Assembly (NCBI GenBank): GCA_964479665.1
Contig: CAYZNN010000016.1
Location: forward strand, 1-64,000
Direction of reading: 5' to 3'
From: UBA2287 sp964479665
GTDB lineage: Bacteria; Bacteroidota; Bacteroidia; Bacteroidales; Tenuifilaceae
Length of the DNA stretch: 64,000 nucleotides
Shown here: positions 37,203-46,334 of the stretch, in pieces
Layout: every line of letters starts with the position of its first letter
Position numbering within the stretch: the stretch's first letter is position 1
The notes under the pieces: generated by a model
Databases searched by the model: none
The model's input: only the letters and a program-made list of their open reading frames with translations
Told to the model about the DNA's origin: nothing
Position numbers and translations under genes: made by a program

Positions 37203-38123
37203 ATGAACTCTTTCCAACGCGATAACAATCCTATTCTTCCTATTCTTCTTCTTTTCCTTTTTGCGCTGGTGGGCATGTTACTATTTATGCTTTTAGGAGG
37301 ATTGATTGTTTATCTTGCAACAGATTCTACGAGCATTAACGCAGCACTATCGGGTTCGCATACCACTACAGAAGGATTAATGTCTATTCGTATTCTTCAG
37401 GTATTCCAAACCATTGGTATTTTTATTTTCCCGTCAATATTGGCAGCTATACTTTCATCTGACAGTGCTCGCAATTTTTTGGGTTTACATCCAACAAAAC
37501 GTAATTTTTACTTCTACTCATTAATTTTAATGGTTGTAGCTATTCCGGGTATAAACCTTGTTGCATCACTCAACGCTCAAATTCCTCTGCCACAATGGAT
37601 GGTTGAAATGGAAGAAAAAGCTGCGGCAATTACTGAGGCACTCTTAGTTGTAAAAGATTTTAATGTATTCCTATTCAACTTTCTTATGGTTGCCATATTA
37701 CCTGCTATTGGGGAAGAATTGTTTTTTAGGGGAGGTTTACAGCCACTGATATCCCGTTTAGTAAGAAGTTCTTTCTGGGGAATACTAATTACTTCTGCCC
37801 TTTTTAGCGCCATACATTTTCAGTTTCAGGGTTTCATTCCAAGGTTACTGCTCGGTATGCTATTTGGGTACCTGTTTCTCTGGACTAAATCTATTTGGAT
37901 TCCTATACTAGTCCATTTTGTAAACAATGCGGTGGCTACCGTTGTTTATTTCCTTATTGGCCGCGGGATTGTTCCTACAAATTCCGAAAAAATTGGTGAA
38001 ATAGAGAATTTATGGTACTTAGGTTTGGCTAGCTTGTTGGCCACTGCGGCTCTAGCAATATTCATTTGGCGAAAATCGAAGCAAAGTTTACAAGTTTACT
38101 CCAATCAATCCGCTACTGAATAG
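37203..38123 (+). CDS. CPBP-family intramembrane metalloprotease
   Basis: The 306-residue protein has about eight membrane helices. The Abi/CPBP signature is complete: EELFFRGG (Glu-Glu and Arg), then HFQFQGFIPR and HFVNNA with the metal-binding histidines. Members process prenylated or signal substrates in eukaryotes; bacterial roles are varied and unproven. Its last 36 bases overlap the convergent gene at 38088. Confidence 0.9.
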   Translation: MNSFQRDNNPILPILLLFLFALVGMLLFMLLGGLIVYLATDSTSINAALSGSHTTTEGLMSIRILQVFQTIGIFIFPSILAAILSSDSARNFLGLHPTKRNFYFYSLILMVVAIPGINLVASLNAQIPLPQWMVEMEEKAAAITEALLVVKDFNVFLFNFLMVAILPAIGEELFFRGGLQPLISRLVRSSFWGILITSALFSAIHFQFQGFIPRLLLGMLFGYLFLWTKSIWIPILVHFVNNAVATVVYFLIGRGIVPTNSEKIGEIENLWYLGLASLLATAALAIFIWRKSKQSLQVYSNQSATE

Positions 38124-38822
38124 TTCGAGGCTCTTCAATTCGTTTTTACGATAAACATACACTAGTCCATATTGGGATGCATACTCGCGTCTTTCGTCGT
38201 CGGTAAAATCCTTATAGTGTGCCTCAACTTCGTTCCAAATATTTAAAATTATTTCATCGGCCTTTTCTCTAAGTGCATCTAGCTCGTTCTGAGCACGTAG
38301 GGTATTTTGCTGCAATACCTTTTGGTGATTATGGGCATCGACAAAATTTTGGTAACGTACCTTTACAACGGCAATGGTGGGGTTCGTAATGGGTGCTTGG
38401 CCCTTACTCAATCGGCTAGTTTCACCGTCAATTATTCTTTTGCCCCACTCTATCAGATCCTTTTCAGTATTTAAGGTAGGAACTTTTCGTTCGTCAATGT
38501 CCATACTGTAAATTAATCGAACCTGTGGGGGCATTTCACCTCTGGCAATGGCCATATTAATTACCTGAATAAAATGGGAGAGGTACAGTTTGGCCTTTTT
38601 TTGTATTGCTTGGTAATCTTTATTTTTTTCAACCTGAATAGTATAGGCTGCTTTATAGTTGGCCATGGATTTTTCGAAGCTGTTTATAAACAGCTCAACC
38701 TTTCCAAAGGAACTTTGTGAAAACGCCAATTTGAAGGGAGGTAAATCCTTACCCTTCTTTAGGGCGGTTTTCAACGCGCGCAATCGGGCGCTATCGGTAT
38801 TGGGCAAACGACGGTACGGCAT
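38088..38822 (-). CDS. Conserved hypothetical protein
   Basis: A 244-residue soluble, helix-rich protein. I trimmed 24 residues to the ATG at 38822, giving MPYRRLPNTDSARLRALK. It has a repetitive pattern of charged residues, a centre with IDERKVPTLNTEKDLIEWG and a long C-terminal helix. I do not recognise a domain. It resembles Bacteroidota proteins of unknown function, but that is an impression, not a search. Confidence 0.65.
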   Translation of the reverse strand: MPYRRLPNTDSARLRALKTALKKGKDLPPFKLAFSQSSFGKVELFINSFEKSMANYKAAYTIQVEKNKDYQAIQKKAKLYLSHFIQVINMAIARGEMPPQVRLIYSMDIDERKVPTLNTEKDLIEWGKRIIDGETSRLSKGQAPITNPTIAVVKVRYQNFVDAHNHQKVLQQNTLRAQNELDALREKADEIILNIWNEVEAHYKDFTDDERREYASQYGLVYVYRKNELKSLELFSSGLIGVNL

Positions 38823-39074
38823 GGCGGCGGTTAATACGGTGTTGATAATGTGCGAATGTATGAATATAAATCTGAAAAACAAGGGTATTCGCAAAATTTT
38901 TATTTTTCTTTTTAATTTGATTTTTAGTCACTTGTGATGCGAACGGGATTAAACAGCCCCAAATAAAGCAATGTTCCCATAAATCATTCGGTAATATTTT
39001 GCACTCATGTTTTATTTGGCCTTCGCAAACCAAAATAGTACCTTTAATCAGGAATTATTGGTTCGAAAATTATC

Positions 39075-39082
39075 TACCTTTG
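39075..39082 (+). promoter_or_regulatory. Candidate -7 box for kbl
   Basis: TACCTTTG matches TAnnTTTG, 20 bases before the kbl ATG. The nearest TTG (39058-39060) is at 14 bases, shorter than the usual 19-21, so this is weak. Confidence 0.3.
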
Positions 39083-39102
39083 GCAAAACAAAAAAGAAAA
39101 CT

Positions 39103-40293
39103 ATGTACGGAAACCTTAAGCAATTTCTTGCTGCCGAACTGAAAACAATTGAAGAGGCAGGATTATACAAAAAAGAGCGGGTTATTACATCAGCCCAACA
39201 AGCGAAAATTCGCGTGAATACAGGACAAGAGGTTCTTAACTTTTGCGCCAACAATTACTTAGGTCTTTCAAACCACCCTCAGTTGGTGAATGCAGCCAAA
39301 CGCACGCTCGATAGTCATGGCTTTGGCATGTCGTCGGTTCGCTTTATTTGCGGCACACAGGATATACACAAAGAACTTGAAAAGAAAATATCAGAATATT
39401 TTGGTATGGAAGATACCATCCTGTATATAGCCGCTTTCGATGCTAATGGTGGAATATTCGAACCCATTTTTGGTGAAGAGGATGCCATAATCTCCGATGC
39501 ACTAAACCATGCTTCGATTATCGATGGTGTTAGGCTCTGTAAAGCTCAGCGATACCGCTACAACAATGCCGATATGACCGATCTTGAAGAGAAACTCAAA
39601 CTTGCCCAAGCCCAACGGTTCAGAATTATTGTAACTGACGGCGTTTTCTCAATGGATGGTAATGTGGCCCCCATGGACAAAATTGTTGAACTAGCCGAAA
39701 AGTATAATGCACTGATAATGGTTGACGAAAGTCACTCGGCGGGTGTTGTGGGAAGCACCGGAAGGGGTGTTACTGAACTCTTTAATTGCAGAGGGAAAGT
39801 AGATATTATTACAGGTACACTGGGTAAGGCTTTTGGTGGCGGATGCGGTGGTTTTACTACTGGAAAAAAGGAAATCATCGACATGCTTCGCCAACGCTCG
39901 CGGCCCTACCTTTTCTCCAATTCAATGCCACCTGCTATTGTAGGTGCCGGAATTGAAGCATTTAATATGCTGGCAAAAAGCAACGATCTTCATTCGAAAC
40001 TTGTTGAAAATACCGGCTATTTCACTAAAAAAATGATCGAAGCTGGTTTCGACATAAAACCCACTCAAAGTGCTATTGTTGCTGTAATGCTCTACAACGC
40101 CAAACTTTCGCAGGATGTTGCAGCCGCATTGCTAAACGAAGGTATTTATGTAATTGGTTTCTACTACCCTGTAGTTCCAAAGGATCAGGCAAGAATTCGT
40201 GTTCAAGTATCCGCCGGTCATTCACGCGAGGACCTTGACCGTTGTATAGCTGCGTTTACAAAGGTGGGCCAACAAATGGGCGTAATAAAATAA
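39103..40293 (+). CDS. kbl: Glycine C-acetyltransferase (2-amino-3-ketobutyrate CoA ligase)
   Basis: PLP enzyme converting 2-amino-3-oxobutyrate and CoA to glycine and acetyl-CoA in threonine breakdown. The 396-residue protein starts MYGNLKQFLAAELK and has NNYLGLSNHPQL, the FGMSSVRFICGTQ loop, DESHSAGVVG and the PLP Lys242 in TGTLGKAFGGG. I trimmed a 32-residue upstream extension; length and N-terminus then match E. coli Kbl. Threonine dehydrogenase, the usual partner, is not next to it here. A small hairpin element begins 1 base after its stop. Confidence 0.96.
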   Translation: MYGNLKQFLAAELKTIEEAGLYKKERVITSAQQAKIRVNTGQEVLNFCANNYLGLSNHPQLVNAAKRTLDSHGFGMSSVRFICGTQDIHKELEKKISEYFGMEDTILYIAAFDANGGIFEPIFGEEDAIISDALNHASIIDGVRLCKAQRYRYNNADMTDLEEKLKLAQAQRFRIIVTDGVFSMDGNVAPMDKIVELAEKYNALIMVDESHSAGVVGSTGRGVTELFNCRGKVDIITGTLGKAFGGGCGGFTTGKKEIIDMLRQRSRPYLFSNSMPPAIVGAGIEAFNMLAKSNDLHSKLVENTGYFTKKMIEAGFDIKPTQSAIVAVMLYNAKLSQDVAAALLNEGIYVIGFYYPVVPKDQARIRVQVSAGHSREDLDRCIAAFTKVGQQMGVIK

Positions 40294-40294
40294 A

Positions 40295-40447
40295 TTATGA
40301 ATGTCCGGAAAGATGACTAAAAGATAATAGAAAGCTCAATATTAACAAGCCTTATCGAGCTATTTGAATGTGAAACAATAAATCATCGATACAACTGTAC
40401 TTATGCAACATCCAGACTTTTCTAGTTACCTTTACGGACACTCATAA
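40295..40447. repeat. 153-base inverted-repeat element (MITE-like)
   Basis: TTATGAATGTCCGGAAAG... at the left end (40295-40319) matches the reverse complement of the right end (40423-40447) at 21 of 25 positions. It is flanked by a 6-base direct repeat AATAAA (40289-40294 and 40448-40453), so it could be a non-autonomous mobile element that landed on the kbl stop codon. The flanks are AT-rich, so the duplication could be chance. No coding potential inside. Confidence 0.55.
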
Positions 40448-40466
40448 AATAAATAATATAAATGCG

Positions 40467-40495
40467 AAAAGAGCCCATAACATTGGGCTCTTTTT
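40467..40495. terminator. Bidirectional terminator between kbl and the carbonic anhydrase remnant
   Basis: GAGCCCA (40471-40477) pairs with TGGGCTC (40484-40490) around a 6-base loop. There is an A run on the left and a T run on the right, so it can stop transcription from both sides. Confidence 0.8.
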
Positions 40496-40498
40496 AGT

Positions 40499-41126
40499 TT
40501 ACACTATTTTATAAATTTCCATAATGTTTTTAAGTATACCATTGAAATCGATTTTAAGATCGATGAGTTGCCCCGTTTCAATGTCGAACACCCAACCATG
40601 AACCGTAAGCTGTTGTTCCCTTATAGCCCCTTGGAATTCGGCCTTTTGTATTACATTAACGCACTGTTCCTGCACGTTGAGTTCAACCAGCCGTTTGTAC
40701 CTGTTGTTTAAATTCTCAATGGCATCGAGCTCTTTTCGGTGTAAGCGGTATACAATGCGAATGTTCCATAGCCACGGGTTGAGTATTCCAAGATCCGACG
40801 ATTGAATGGCTACCTTTATGCCCCCGCTGTTGCAACGACCTCAATCAACAACATGATTAACACGTAGGTGCGAAACAGCATAGTTAATTACCGACATTGC
40901 GCCAAGGTCGGTGTTAGAAACCATGTTGGCAATATTCCTATGCACAAGCACTTCGCCGGGTTTTACACCCATAAGTTCTTCGGCCGACACACGGCTATTG
41001 GAACAACCAACATGCAGTAAACAGGGCGCTTGCCCTACTGCAAGTTTTGTGAATATAATCAGGGTCGATGCGCAACTTGTCAACTACCCAAACTTTGTTA
41101 TTGTTGAAAACCTCTTCAATGCGCAT
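40499..41126 (-). pseudogene. Beta-carbonic anhydrase, decayed at the zinc site
   Basis: About 208 codons related to E. coli Can. The C-terminal half is well preserved (EQQLTVHGWVFDIETG) and the start MRIEEVFNNNK is normal. Lesions: an extra base near 41055 shifts the frame; a TGA sits at 40841-40843; and three of four zinc ligands are changed. The CSDSR motif reads CSNSR (Asp to Asn), and the GHYNCGG-type motif reads G-R-C-N-S-G-G (His to Arg, Cys to Ser). The first Cys is kept. It follows the deoxynucleoside kinase by 11 bases. This pattern is stronger evidence of true decay than a lone indel. Confidence 0.85.
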
Positions 41127-41137
41127 GTTCTCTTATG

Positions 41138-41758
41138 CTAAAACAATCCGTGGATCAATCCATCTATTCGTTCAATTATGTAGCTTAAATCGGAAGGTTT
41201 CTCAGAAAAATTCAAGCCATCTACCTCTATTATAAGTAATTTGCCCAGTTTATAGGTATCAATCCACGCTTCGTAGCGCTCGTTAAGCCGCTGAAGGTAG
41301 TCTATTCGGATACTCTTCTCGTAATCGCGGCCCCTTTTTTGAATTTGACTAACTAGCGTTGGAACAGATGCTCTTAAATAAATGAGCAAATCGGGGGGTT
41401 GTATTAGCGAACTCATGAGCGAAAACAAACTCTCGTAGTTATTGAAATCGCGAGTGGACATTAGGCTCATTGCATGGAGGTTTGGCGCAAAAATATATGC
41501 GTCCTCATAAATGGTTCTGTCCTGAATTACCTTCTCGCCTGAGCGACGAATGCTAACTACCTGATTGAATCGGCTATTTAGAAAATAGATTTGGAGGTTG
41601 AAACTCCAGCGCTGCATATCCTCATAAAAATCGTTTAGGTAGGGATTGTCGTCAACATCTTCAAAGTTGGGTTTCCAGCCGTAATGGCGGGCAAGCAACC
41701 GGGTAAGGGTAGTTTTTCCCGATCCAATATTTCCTGCAACTGCTACATGCATATTCAA
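41138..41758 (-). CDS. Deoxynucleoside kinase
   Basis: Phosphorylates deoxynucleosides, salvaging them to nucleotides. 206 residues with the P-loop GNIGSGKTT, the DRTIYEDAYIF motif (equivalent of DRS), a YLRASVPTLVSQIQKRGRD lid region with arginines, and a C-terminal helix. The exact specificity (dA/dG versus others) is not clear from sequence. M3 (41752) is an equally possible start. Other deoxynucleotide genes in the window are dgt, rdgB and deoC, but they are not adjacent. Confidence 0.9.
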   Translation of the reverse strand: MNMHVAVAGNIGSGKTTLTRLLARHYGWKPNFEDVDDNPYLNDFYEDMQRWSFNLQIYFLNSRFNQVVSIRRSGEKVIQDRTIYEDAYIFAPNLHAMSLMSTRDFNNYESLFSLMSSLIQPPDLLIYLRASVPTLVSQIQKRGRDYEKSIRIDYLQRLNERYEAWIDTYKLGKLLIIEVDGLNFSEKPSDLSYIIERIDGLIHGLF

Positions 41759-41844
41759 TTATTCTAATGTGTTCAACATATACTTTGGTAAAACAAGGTT
41801 ATAAAGTTAGTAAAATAGCCTTTACTCTTGGGAACTATCTTCGA

Positions 41845-42597
41845 CTATTTAACACGAAAAAATCGTCCTCGGTCAAAACAAAGGGTATCGCGATTGAAAA
41901 TGAAAGGTGGCAACTTACATCTACTTTTTTGGTTTGAAATCTGTAACCCGCTATCCTTAAGTGAGTACCTTTCGAATGTGCCATCGTCTACCGTCCACAA
42001 CTCACCCTGCTCTATAGAGAACCATTCTCTGTGGTCAATGGCGAAGTTAACCCACTTATTTCCATACAGTTCTAATCCAACAACCCTTGTATTATCGAAT
42101 CCTAAGAAGAGAGTACCGCTGCTCTCAGCCATGCCCGTTAGTTTAAGCCCAGAAGCCTGATGCGAAATTTTTATTGAGGGCAAGCCCTGTTTGAACGAAT
42201 TATCGAAATGAAATACTCGTTTATTGGTTTCGGAGTAGGCCCAAAAACCACCCACCCGACTTCTGCAAATACCCGTAATTGTTCCCGTAATTTGCTGACT
42301 GAATGAAAACGGTGAACCTATTGGGCTCGCATCGGAGCTAAGAACTACTACCAGTTGCAAATCGGAATAGAAAAGAAGGATTCGAAAGGGATCGTTTGCA
42401 TCTATTATGCTTGGAGGCCCATACTCAATATTTGAAAATTCTGCTATCCTACTTCCACCTAGACTATACTTAACTACTTTTCGGTTTTCAATTGTCCATA
42501 GGGCTTTAACCCTATCGAACGATTGAGTTTTTTGAGCGCACATAAAAATGGGGCTAATGCTCAAAAACAAAAGGATTATATGCTTGATATATTTCAA
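41845..42597 (-). CDS. Secreted protein with propeller-like repeats, unknown function
   Basis: A 250-residue protein with a signal peptide (about 1-21, ending MCAQ) and several repeats of beta-strand type with G-W/F patterns, perhaps part of a beta-propeller. It follows wecB by 12 bases on the same strand, so co-expression with cell-surface glycan synthesis is possible. No family is recognised with confidence. Confidence 0.65.
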   Translation of the reverse strand: MKYIKHIILLFLSISPIFMCAQKTQSFDRVKALWTIENRKVVKYSLGGSRIAEFSNIEYGPPSIIDANDPFRILLFYSDLQLVVVLSSDASPIGSPFSFSQQITGTITGICRSRVGGFWAYSETNKRVFHFDNSFKQGLPSIKISHQASGLKLTGMAESSGTLFLGFDNTRVVGLELYGNKWVNFAIDHREWFSIEQGELWTVDDGTFERYSLKDSGLQISNQKSRCKLPPFIFNRDTLCFDRGRFFRVK

Positions 42598-42609
42598 AAA
42601 TATATAACT

Positions 42610-43674
42610 CTACAAACATAAAATGTAATTCGATATTACTTCTGCAGCCCTACCTCCTCCATATAAATTCAATTCAAAATTGAACTTCTTTCCAAACATT
42701 GCATCCCACGATTGAAATATCTTATCACAATCGGCTAGAACGTTAATTCCAAGCTCAACCAGCTCTACCCACTCGGTTTCGTTGCGAAGGGTAACGCAGG
42801 GTTTGCCAAAAAAATAGGCCTCTTTTTGCAACCCTCCGCTATCTGTTAATATTATGCTACTGCCCTTTATAAGTTCAACCATATCGAAGTAGCCCACTGG
42901 ATCGATAACCAAAAAATTAAAACCAATATTCAATTCCTCAAGCACTTTTCGAGAACGTGGATGAAGGGGAACCACTACCCTTTGCTTGGCATTAATTGCA
43001 TTCAATTCAGCTACAATTTTTCGAAGTCTCTCTTTGTCATCGGTGTTTTCCTGTCTATGAACTGTGGCAAGGGAGTAACCACCATGCAACTTCAATCTTT
43101 CGATAATGTTTGAACGATTTGCCGATTGTGCTCCATAAAAAAGTGCAGCATCGAGCATTACATCTCCAGTATACAAAACATTACACCCAAACCGCTCAAA
43201 ACCTTCCAGGTTTAGGTTGTTTATAGCATTTTGCGTTGGGCAAAAAAGATGGGTGGATATTCGGTCGGTTAGAATGCGATTAACCTCCTCTGGCATAGCC
43301 AGATTATAAGAACGAAGGCCAGCTTCAACATGAGCAACTTCAACATTCAACTTTTTTGCTGCCAATGCACCCGCAAGCGTTGAATTGGTATCGCCATAAA
43401 CCATAACCAGATTGGGTTTTTCTTTCAAAATTACCTTTTCAACCTCCTCCATCATTCTGCCTGTCATTGCACCATGCGGCAGGTTATGAATGTTTAAGTT
43501 GTAATGAGGTGTTGGAATACTCATTTCGTTAAAGAAAACTTGCTACATATTATGGTCGAAATGTTGGCCGGTATGGACAATTACTTCCGCAATCCCTTTT
43601 TGCATTAAAAGCCTGCTTACTGCCGCAGCCTTTATGAACTGGGGACGGGCTCCAAGTATAGTTAGAATTTTCAT
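42610..43674 (-). pseudogene. wecB: UDP-N-acetylglucosamine 2-epimerase with one in-frame TAG
   Basis: Makes UDP-ManNAc for surface polysaccharides. Reading from the ATG at 43674 gives MKILTILGARPQFIKAA, HTGQHFDHNM, then a TAG at codon 44 (43543-43545), then QVFFNEMSIPTPHYNL in the same frame through to the end at 42610. The rest is complete (VMVYGDTNSTLAGALAA, HVEAGLRSYN, ATVHRQENTD, LTDSGGLQKEAYFFGKP). Homologues have a sense codon, usually Ser, at this point. Without readthrough, only a 304-residue protein from 43524 could be made, and it would lack the first nucleotide-binding strand. One base from intact. Confidence 0.88.
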
Positions 43675-43702
43675 CTGTCTATTTTTTATGTTTCAAAGGT
43701 AC

Positions 43703-43792
43703 CCCTGCCTGCCGGCAGGGCGAGGCAGGGATGGAACATCCATAGAATAGTCATCGTTGTGTGGGTTAAAGCCTTTAACATGGATGTTTCAT
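43703..43792. repeat. REP-like palindromes
   Basis: CCCTGCCT (43703-43710) pairs with AGGCAGGG (43723-43730) around a 12-base palindrome CCTGCCGGCAGG (43708-43719). It is GC-rich in an AT-rich spacer. Directly after it, ATGGAACATCCA (43731-43742) is an inverted match, 11 of 12, to TGGATGTTTCAT (43781-43792), with an inner GTTAAAG/CTTTAAC pair. The rest of 43793-44000 holds nothing that I can support. Confidence 0.65.
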
Positions 43793-44000
43793 TTGCATGA
43801 ATTTGATACAAATTAAGCAAATATGCCTTAAAGTTTTAGTAATAAAGAAATAATAAATGGAGGGTCTTAGCCCGAATACAAGTAGTTTGTTTTTTTTATC
43901 TTTGGTAGGTATTGATGCAGTCGTTCAAAATTTTTTACTTATTTCCTGATTCTTTGTATTTATTTATCCAACAAAATAATTCTGAATGCGTTTCTGAATT

Positions 44001-44780
44001 ATGCCTATTGACTACCATATGCACACATTTCTTTCCGACGGAAAGGACAGCCATGAAGAAATGGTAACTTCAGCCATTTACAGGGGACTATGCGAAATTG
44101 GTTTTTCTGATCACTTGTCGGTTAAACCCATAGAGTGGGCCATGCCAATTGAAAGGCTAACCGACATGATAAAACGGGTTGAGTCGGTTAAAAGTTCCTA
44201 TAGCGACGGCTCAATACAAATTCGCTTGGGGGCTGAGGTCGACTACTTTCCCGGAAAGGAGAGGGAAATTGAAACTCTAATTAGTTTGGTCCCACTTGAC
44301 TATGTCATAGGTTCTGTCCATTTTATTGATAACTGGAATTTTGATACCGACATCTCCCCCTACGACACCTTAGATGTTGATAGGTTTTACCGACAATACT
44401 TTAAGTTGCTGCAGCAATCGGCTCTTTCGGGGCTTTTCGATGTTATTGGGCATTGCGATCTTGTTAAAAAATTTGCTGTGTACCCCTCTTTCCTCCTTGA
44501 TGAAATTTATGAAAAAACCGCCAGAACATTTAAAGAAACTAACGTTGTGGTTGAATTGAATACTAGCGGCAGAATAAAGCCCTGTAACGAATTTTACCCG
44601 TCGGCCAACTTCCTTCAGTTTTTGGTTAAAAACAGGGTCCCGATCACTCTTGGGTCCGATGCCCATGTTGAACAGAATGTAGGTCAATTTTTCGAAGACG
44701 CTATAGCCGAATTGAAAGTACTTGGGGTTAAAGAACTGGTAACATTTAATGGCCGAAGGAGGAATGTGGTTAAAATTTAA
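44001..44780 (+). CDS. PHP-family phosphatase (histidinol-phosphatase-like)
   Basis: The 259-residue protein starts PIDYHMHTFLSDGKDS with the metal-binding H-x-H of the PHP fold. GSVHFIDN, DVIGHCDLVKKF and a C-terminal GSDAH segment (ITLGSDAHVEQNVG) complete the metal site. Closest in design to HisJ-type histidinol phosphatases, which hydrolyse L-histidinol phosphate. No his operon gene lies nearby, so the substrate is open. Confidence 0.85.
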   Translation: MPIDYHMHTFLSDGKDSHEEMVTSAIYRGLCEIGFSDHLSVKPIEWAMPIERLTDMIKRVESVKSSYSDGSIQIRLGAEVDYFPGKEREIETLISLVPLDYVIGSVHFIDNWNFDTDISPYDTLDVDRFYRQYFKLLQQSALSGLFDVIGHCDLVKKFAVYPSFLLDEIYEKTARTFKETNVVVELNTSGRIKPCNEFYPSANFLQFLVKNRVPITLGSDAHVEQNVGQFFEDAIAELKVLGVKELVTFNGRRRNVVKI

Positions 44781-44801
44781 CCGCAAATTGTTTTGTTAAT
44801 G

Positions 44802-45392
44802 CTAAGCAATTAGGCAGTCTAAAAAATCACTCAATTTAGCAATTGCAATACCTCTATGGCTAATTGCATTTTTCAGTTCTGAGGTCATTTGGGCAAATGT
44901 TTGGTTGTACCCATTGGGTACAAAAATTGGATCGTATCCAAATCCGGATCTGCCTAATTGTTCTTCAATAATTTTACCTTCTATTTTCCCTTCGAACAGA
45001 TATTCTTTCCCTTCAATTATAAGAGCTACAACTGTTCGAAACTGGGCGTTTCTGTTTGGTTTTCCTTCGAGCCGGGAAAACAATTTTAAAATATTGTCGG
45101 CTGAATTCTTGTGCTCTCCAGCATATCGGGCCGACCTAACACCAGGCTCCCAGTTTAGAATTTCAACTTCTAGCCCCGTATCGTCGGCAAAGCAATTTAA
45201 ATTGAACTTGTTATATATAAACCAAGCTTTTTGCAGGGCATTCTCTTCGAGGGTTTCGAAGTCTTCGGGAATTTCGTCGTTGAAACCTATGTCGGCAAGA
45301 GAAAGCAATCGAAATTTGTTCCCGATTATTTCTTGTACCTCTTGCAGTTTGTGAGCATTGTTGGTGGCAAAAACCAATTCGTGGCCAATCAT
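44802..45392 (-). CDS. rdgB: XTP/dITP pyrophosphatase (RdgB/HAM1)
   Basis: Hydrolyses deaminated purine triphosphates, keeping them out of DNA. The 196-residue protein has LVFATNNAHKLQEV at the start, FADDTGLEVEIL, EPGVRSARYAG, GRSGFGYDPIFVP and ISHRGIA, all signature motifs. It lies 7 bases downstream of the stress protein gene on the same strand. Confidence 0.95.
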   Translation of the reverse strand: MIGHELVFATNNAHKLQEVQEIIGNKFRLLSLADIGFNDEIPEDFETLEENALQKAWFIYNKFNLNCFADDTGLEVEILNWEPGVRSARYAGEHKNSADNILKLFSRLEGKPNRNAQFRTVVALIIEGKEYLFEGKIEGKIIEEQLGRSGFGYDPIFVPNGYNQTFAQMTSELKNAISHRGIAIAKLSDFLDCLIA

Positions 45393-45399
45393 CGCAAAA

Positions 45400-46197
45400 C
45401 TATCGAGGATTGATGCTCATTACAGGAATATGGCCTGCATTTCCTATAATATACTGCTCATGAGGTTCAACAACAAATTCGCCATCTTCTGTTTTGCGTG
45501 TTGTCATTATTACAATGAGATCGGCCCGAATATTGACAGCCATTTCGAGCACCTCTTGGGCATATGGTTTAATCCCCGGAGCTGTATAGACCTTATACTT
45601 TGCCCCTTTTTCGTCTAAATACTTTAAGGCCGATGCCATGTTCAAGTCTACTTTAGCAATAAGCTCAGGGTCGGAAATATTGGGCTTGATTAAATGGAAT
45701 TTCGAAACGTAGTAATCGCAGAAATACGAAATCCAATTGTGTTTCTCCTTATTCTCAACGGTAAAGTCTACAGGAAAAACGATATCATCGTAGCGCTTGT
45801 TTATTGGTGGTTCTTGAATTGTAACAAAGGGAGCCTGTGCTGCTGTAATAACTTTTAATGTCCAGGTAGTTGTAAGAGCTTCTTTCCCTTTAATTGTTTC
45901 AGAACCCATAATAACCAAGCTGGTATTCAATTCACCCGAAATGCGCGCAATTTCATTAACCACATTGCCCACTACTACCATGTAGTTGGGTTTTACTCCA
46001 TATTTCTGTAAAACTTCAGTCGCTACTGTTTGTAACTTTTCTAAAGCCTGATTCTCTTCTTCTTTATTCGAAACTACATGAAGCAGGGTTATACTGTCGC
46101 CAACAACCCCGGAAACTCTAATGGCATGCTGTAGGGCATAGCTGGCAGCTAACTTAAAATCGGTTGGAACCAGTATGTTTCGCTTTGATTTGTTCAT
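45400..46197 (-). CDS. Tandem universal stress protein
   Basis: 265 residues with two Usp-type halves. It starts MNKSKRNILVPTDFKLAAS and has the strand-helix pattern of UspA (AVRVSGVVGDSITLLHVVS-like; VVGNVVNEI), a second half with IVFPVDFTVENKEKHN, and an end with DLIVIMTT. I trimmed 42 residues to the ATG at 46197. It is divergent from the cyclase gene at 46335, with a shared 137-base promoter region. The paralogue at 50022 lies on the other side of that gene. Confidence 0.88.
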   Translation of the reverse strand: MNKSKRNILVPTDFKLAASYALQHAIRVSGVVGDSITLLHVVSNKEEENQALEKLQTVATEVLQKYGVKPNYMVVVGNVVNEIARISGELNTSLVIMGSETIKGKEALTTTWTLKVITAAQAPFVTIQEPPINKRYDDIVFPVDFTVENKEKHNWISYFCDYYVSKFHLIKPNISDPELIAKVDLNMASALKYLDEKGAKYKVYTAPGIKPYAQEVLEMAVNIRADLIVIMTTRKTEDGEFVVEPHEQYIIGNAGHIPVMSINPR

Positions 46198-46334
46198 ATA
46201 AATATTTATTTTTATGCTATTGTAACCTGTTGATTGCAATATGTTTTTATTAAACCCCCAGTTTGATTGTATTATTAAGCAAAAGGTTTGAAGAAAAACG
46301 CTAGATTGCACTTGTTTTTCCAATGCTCTAAGGT

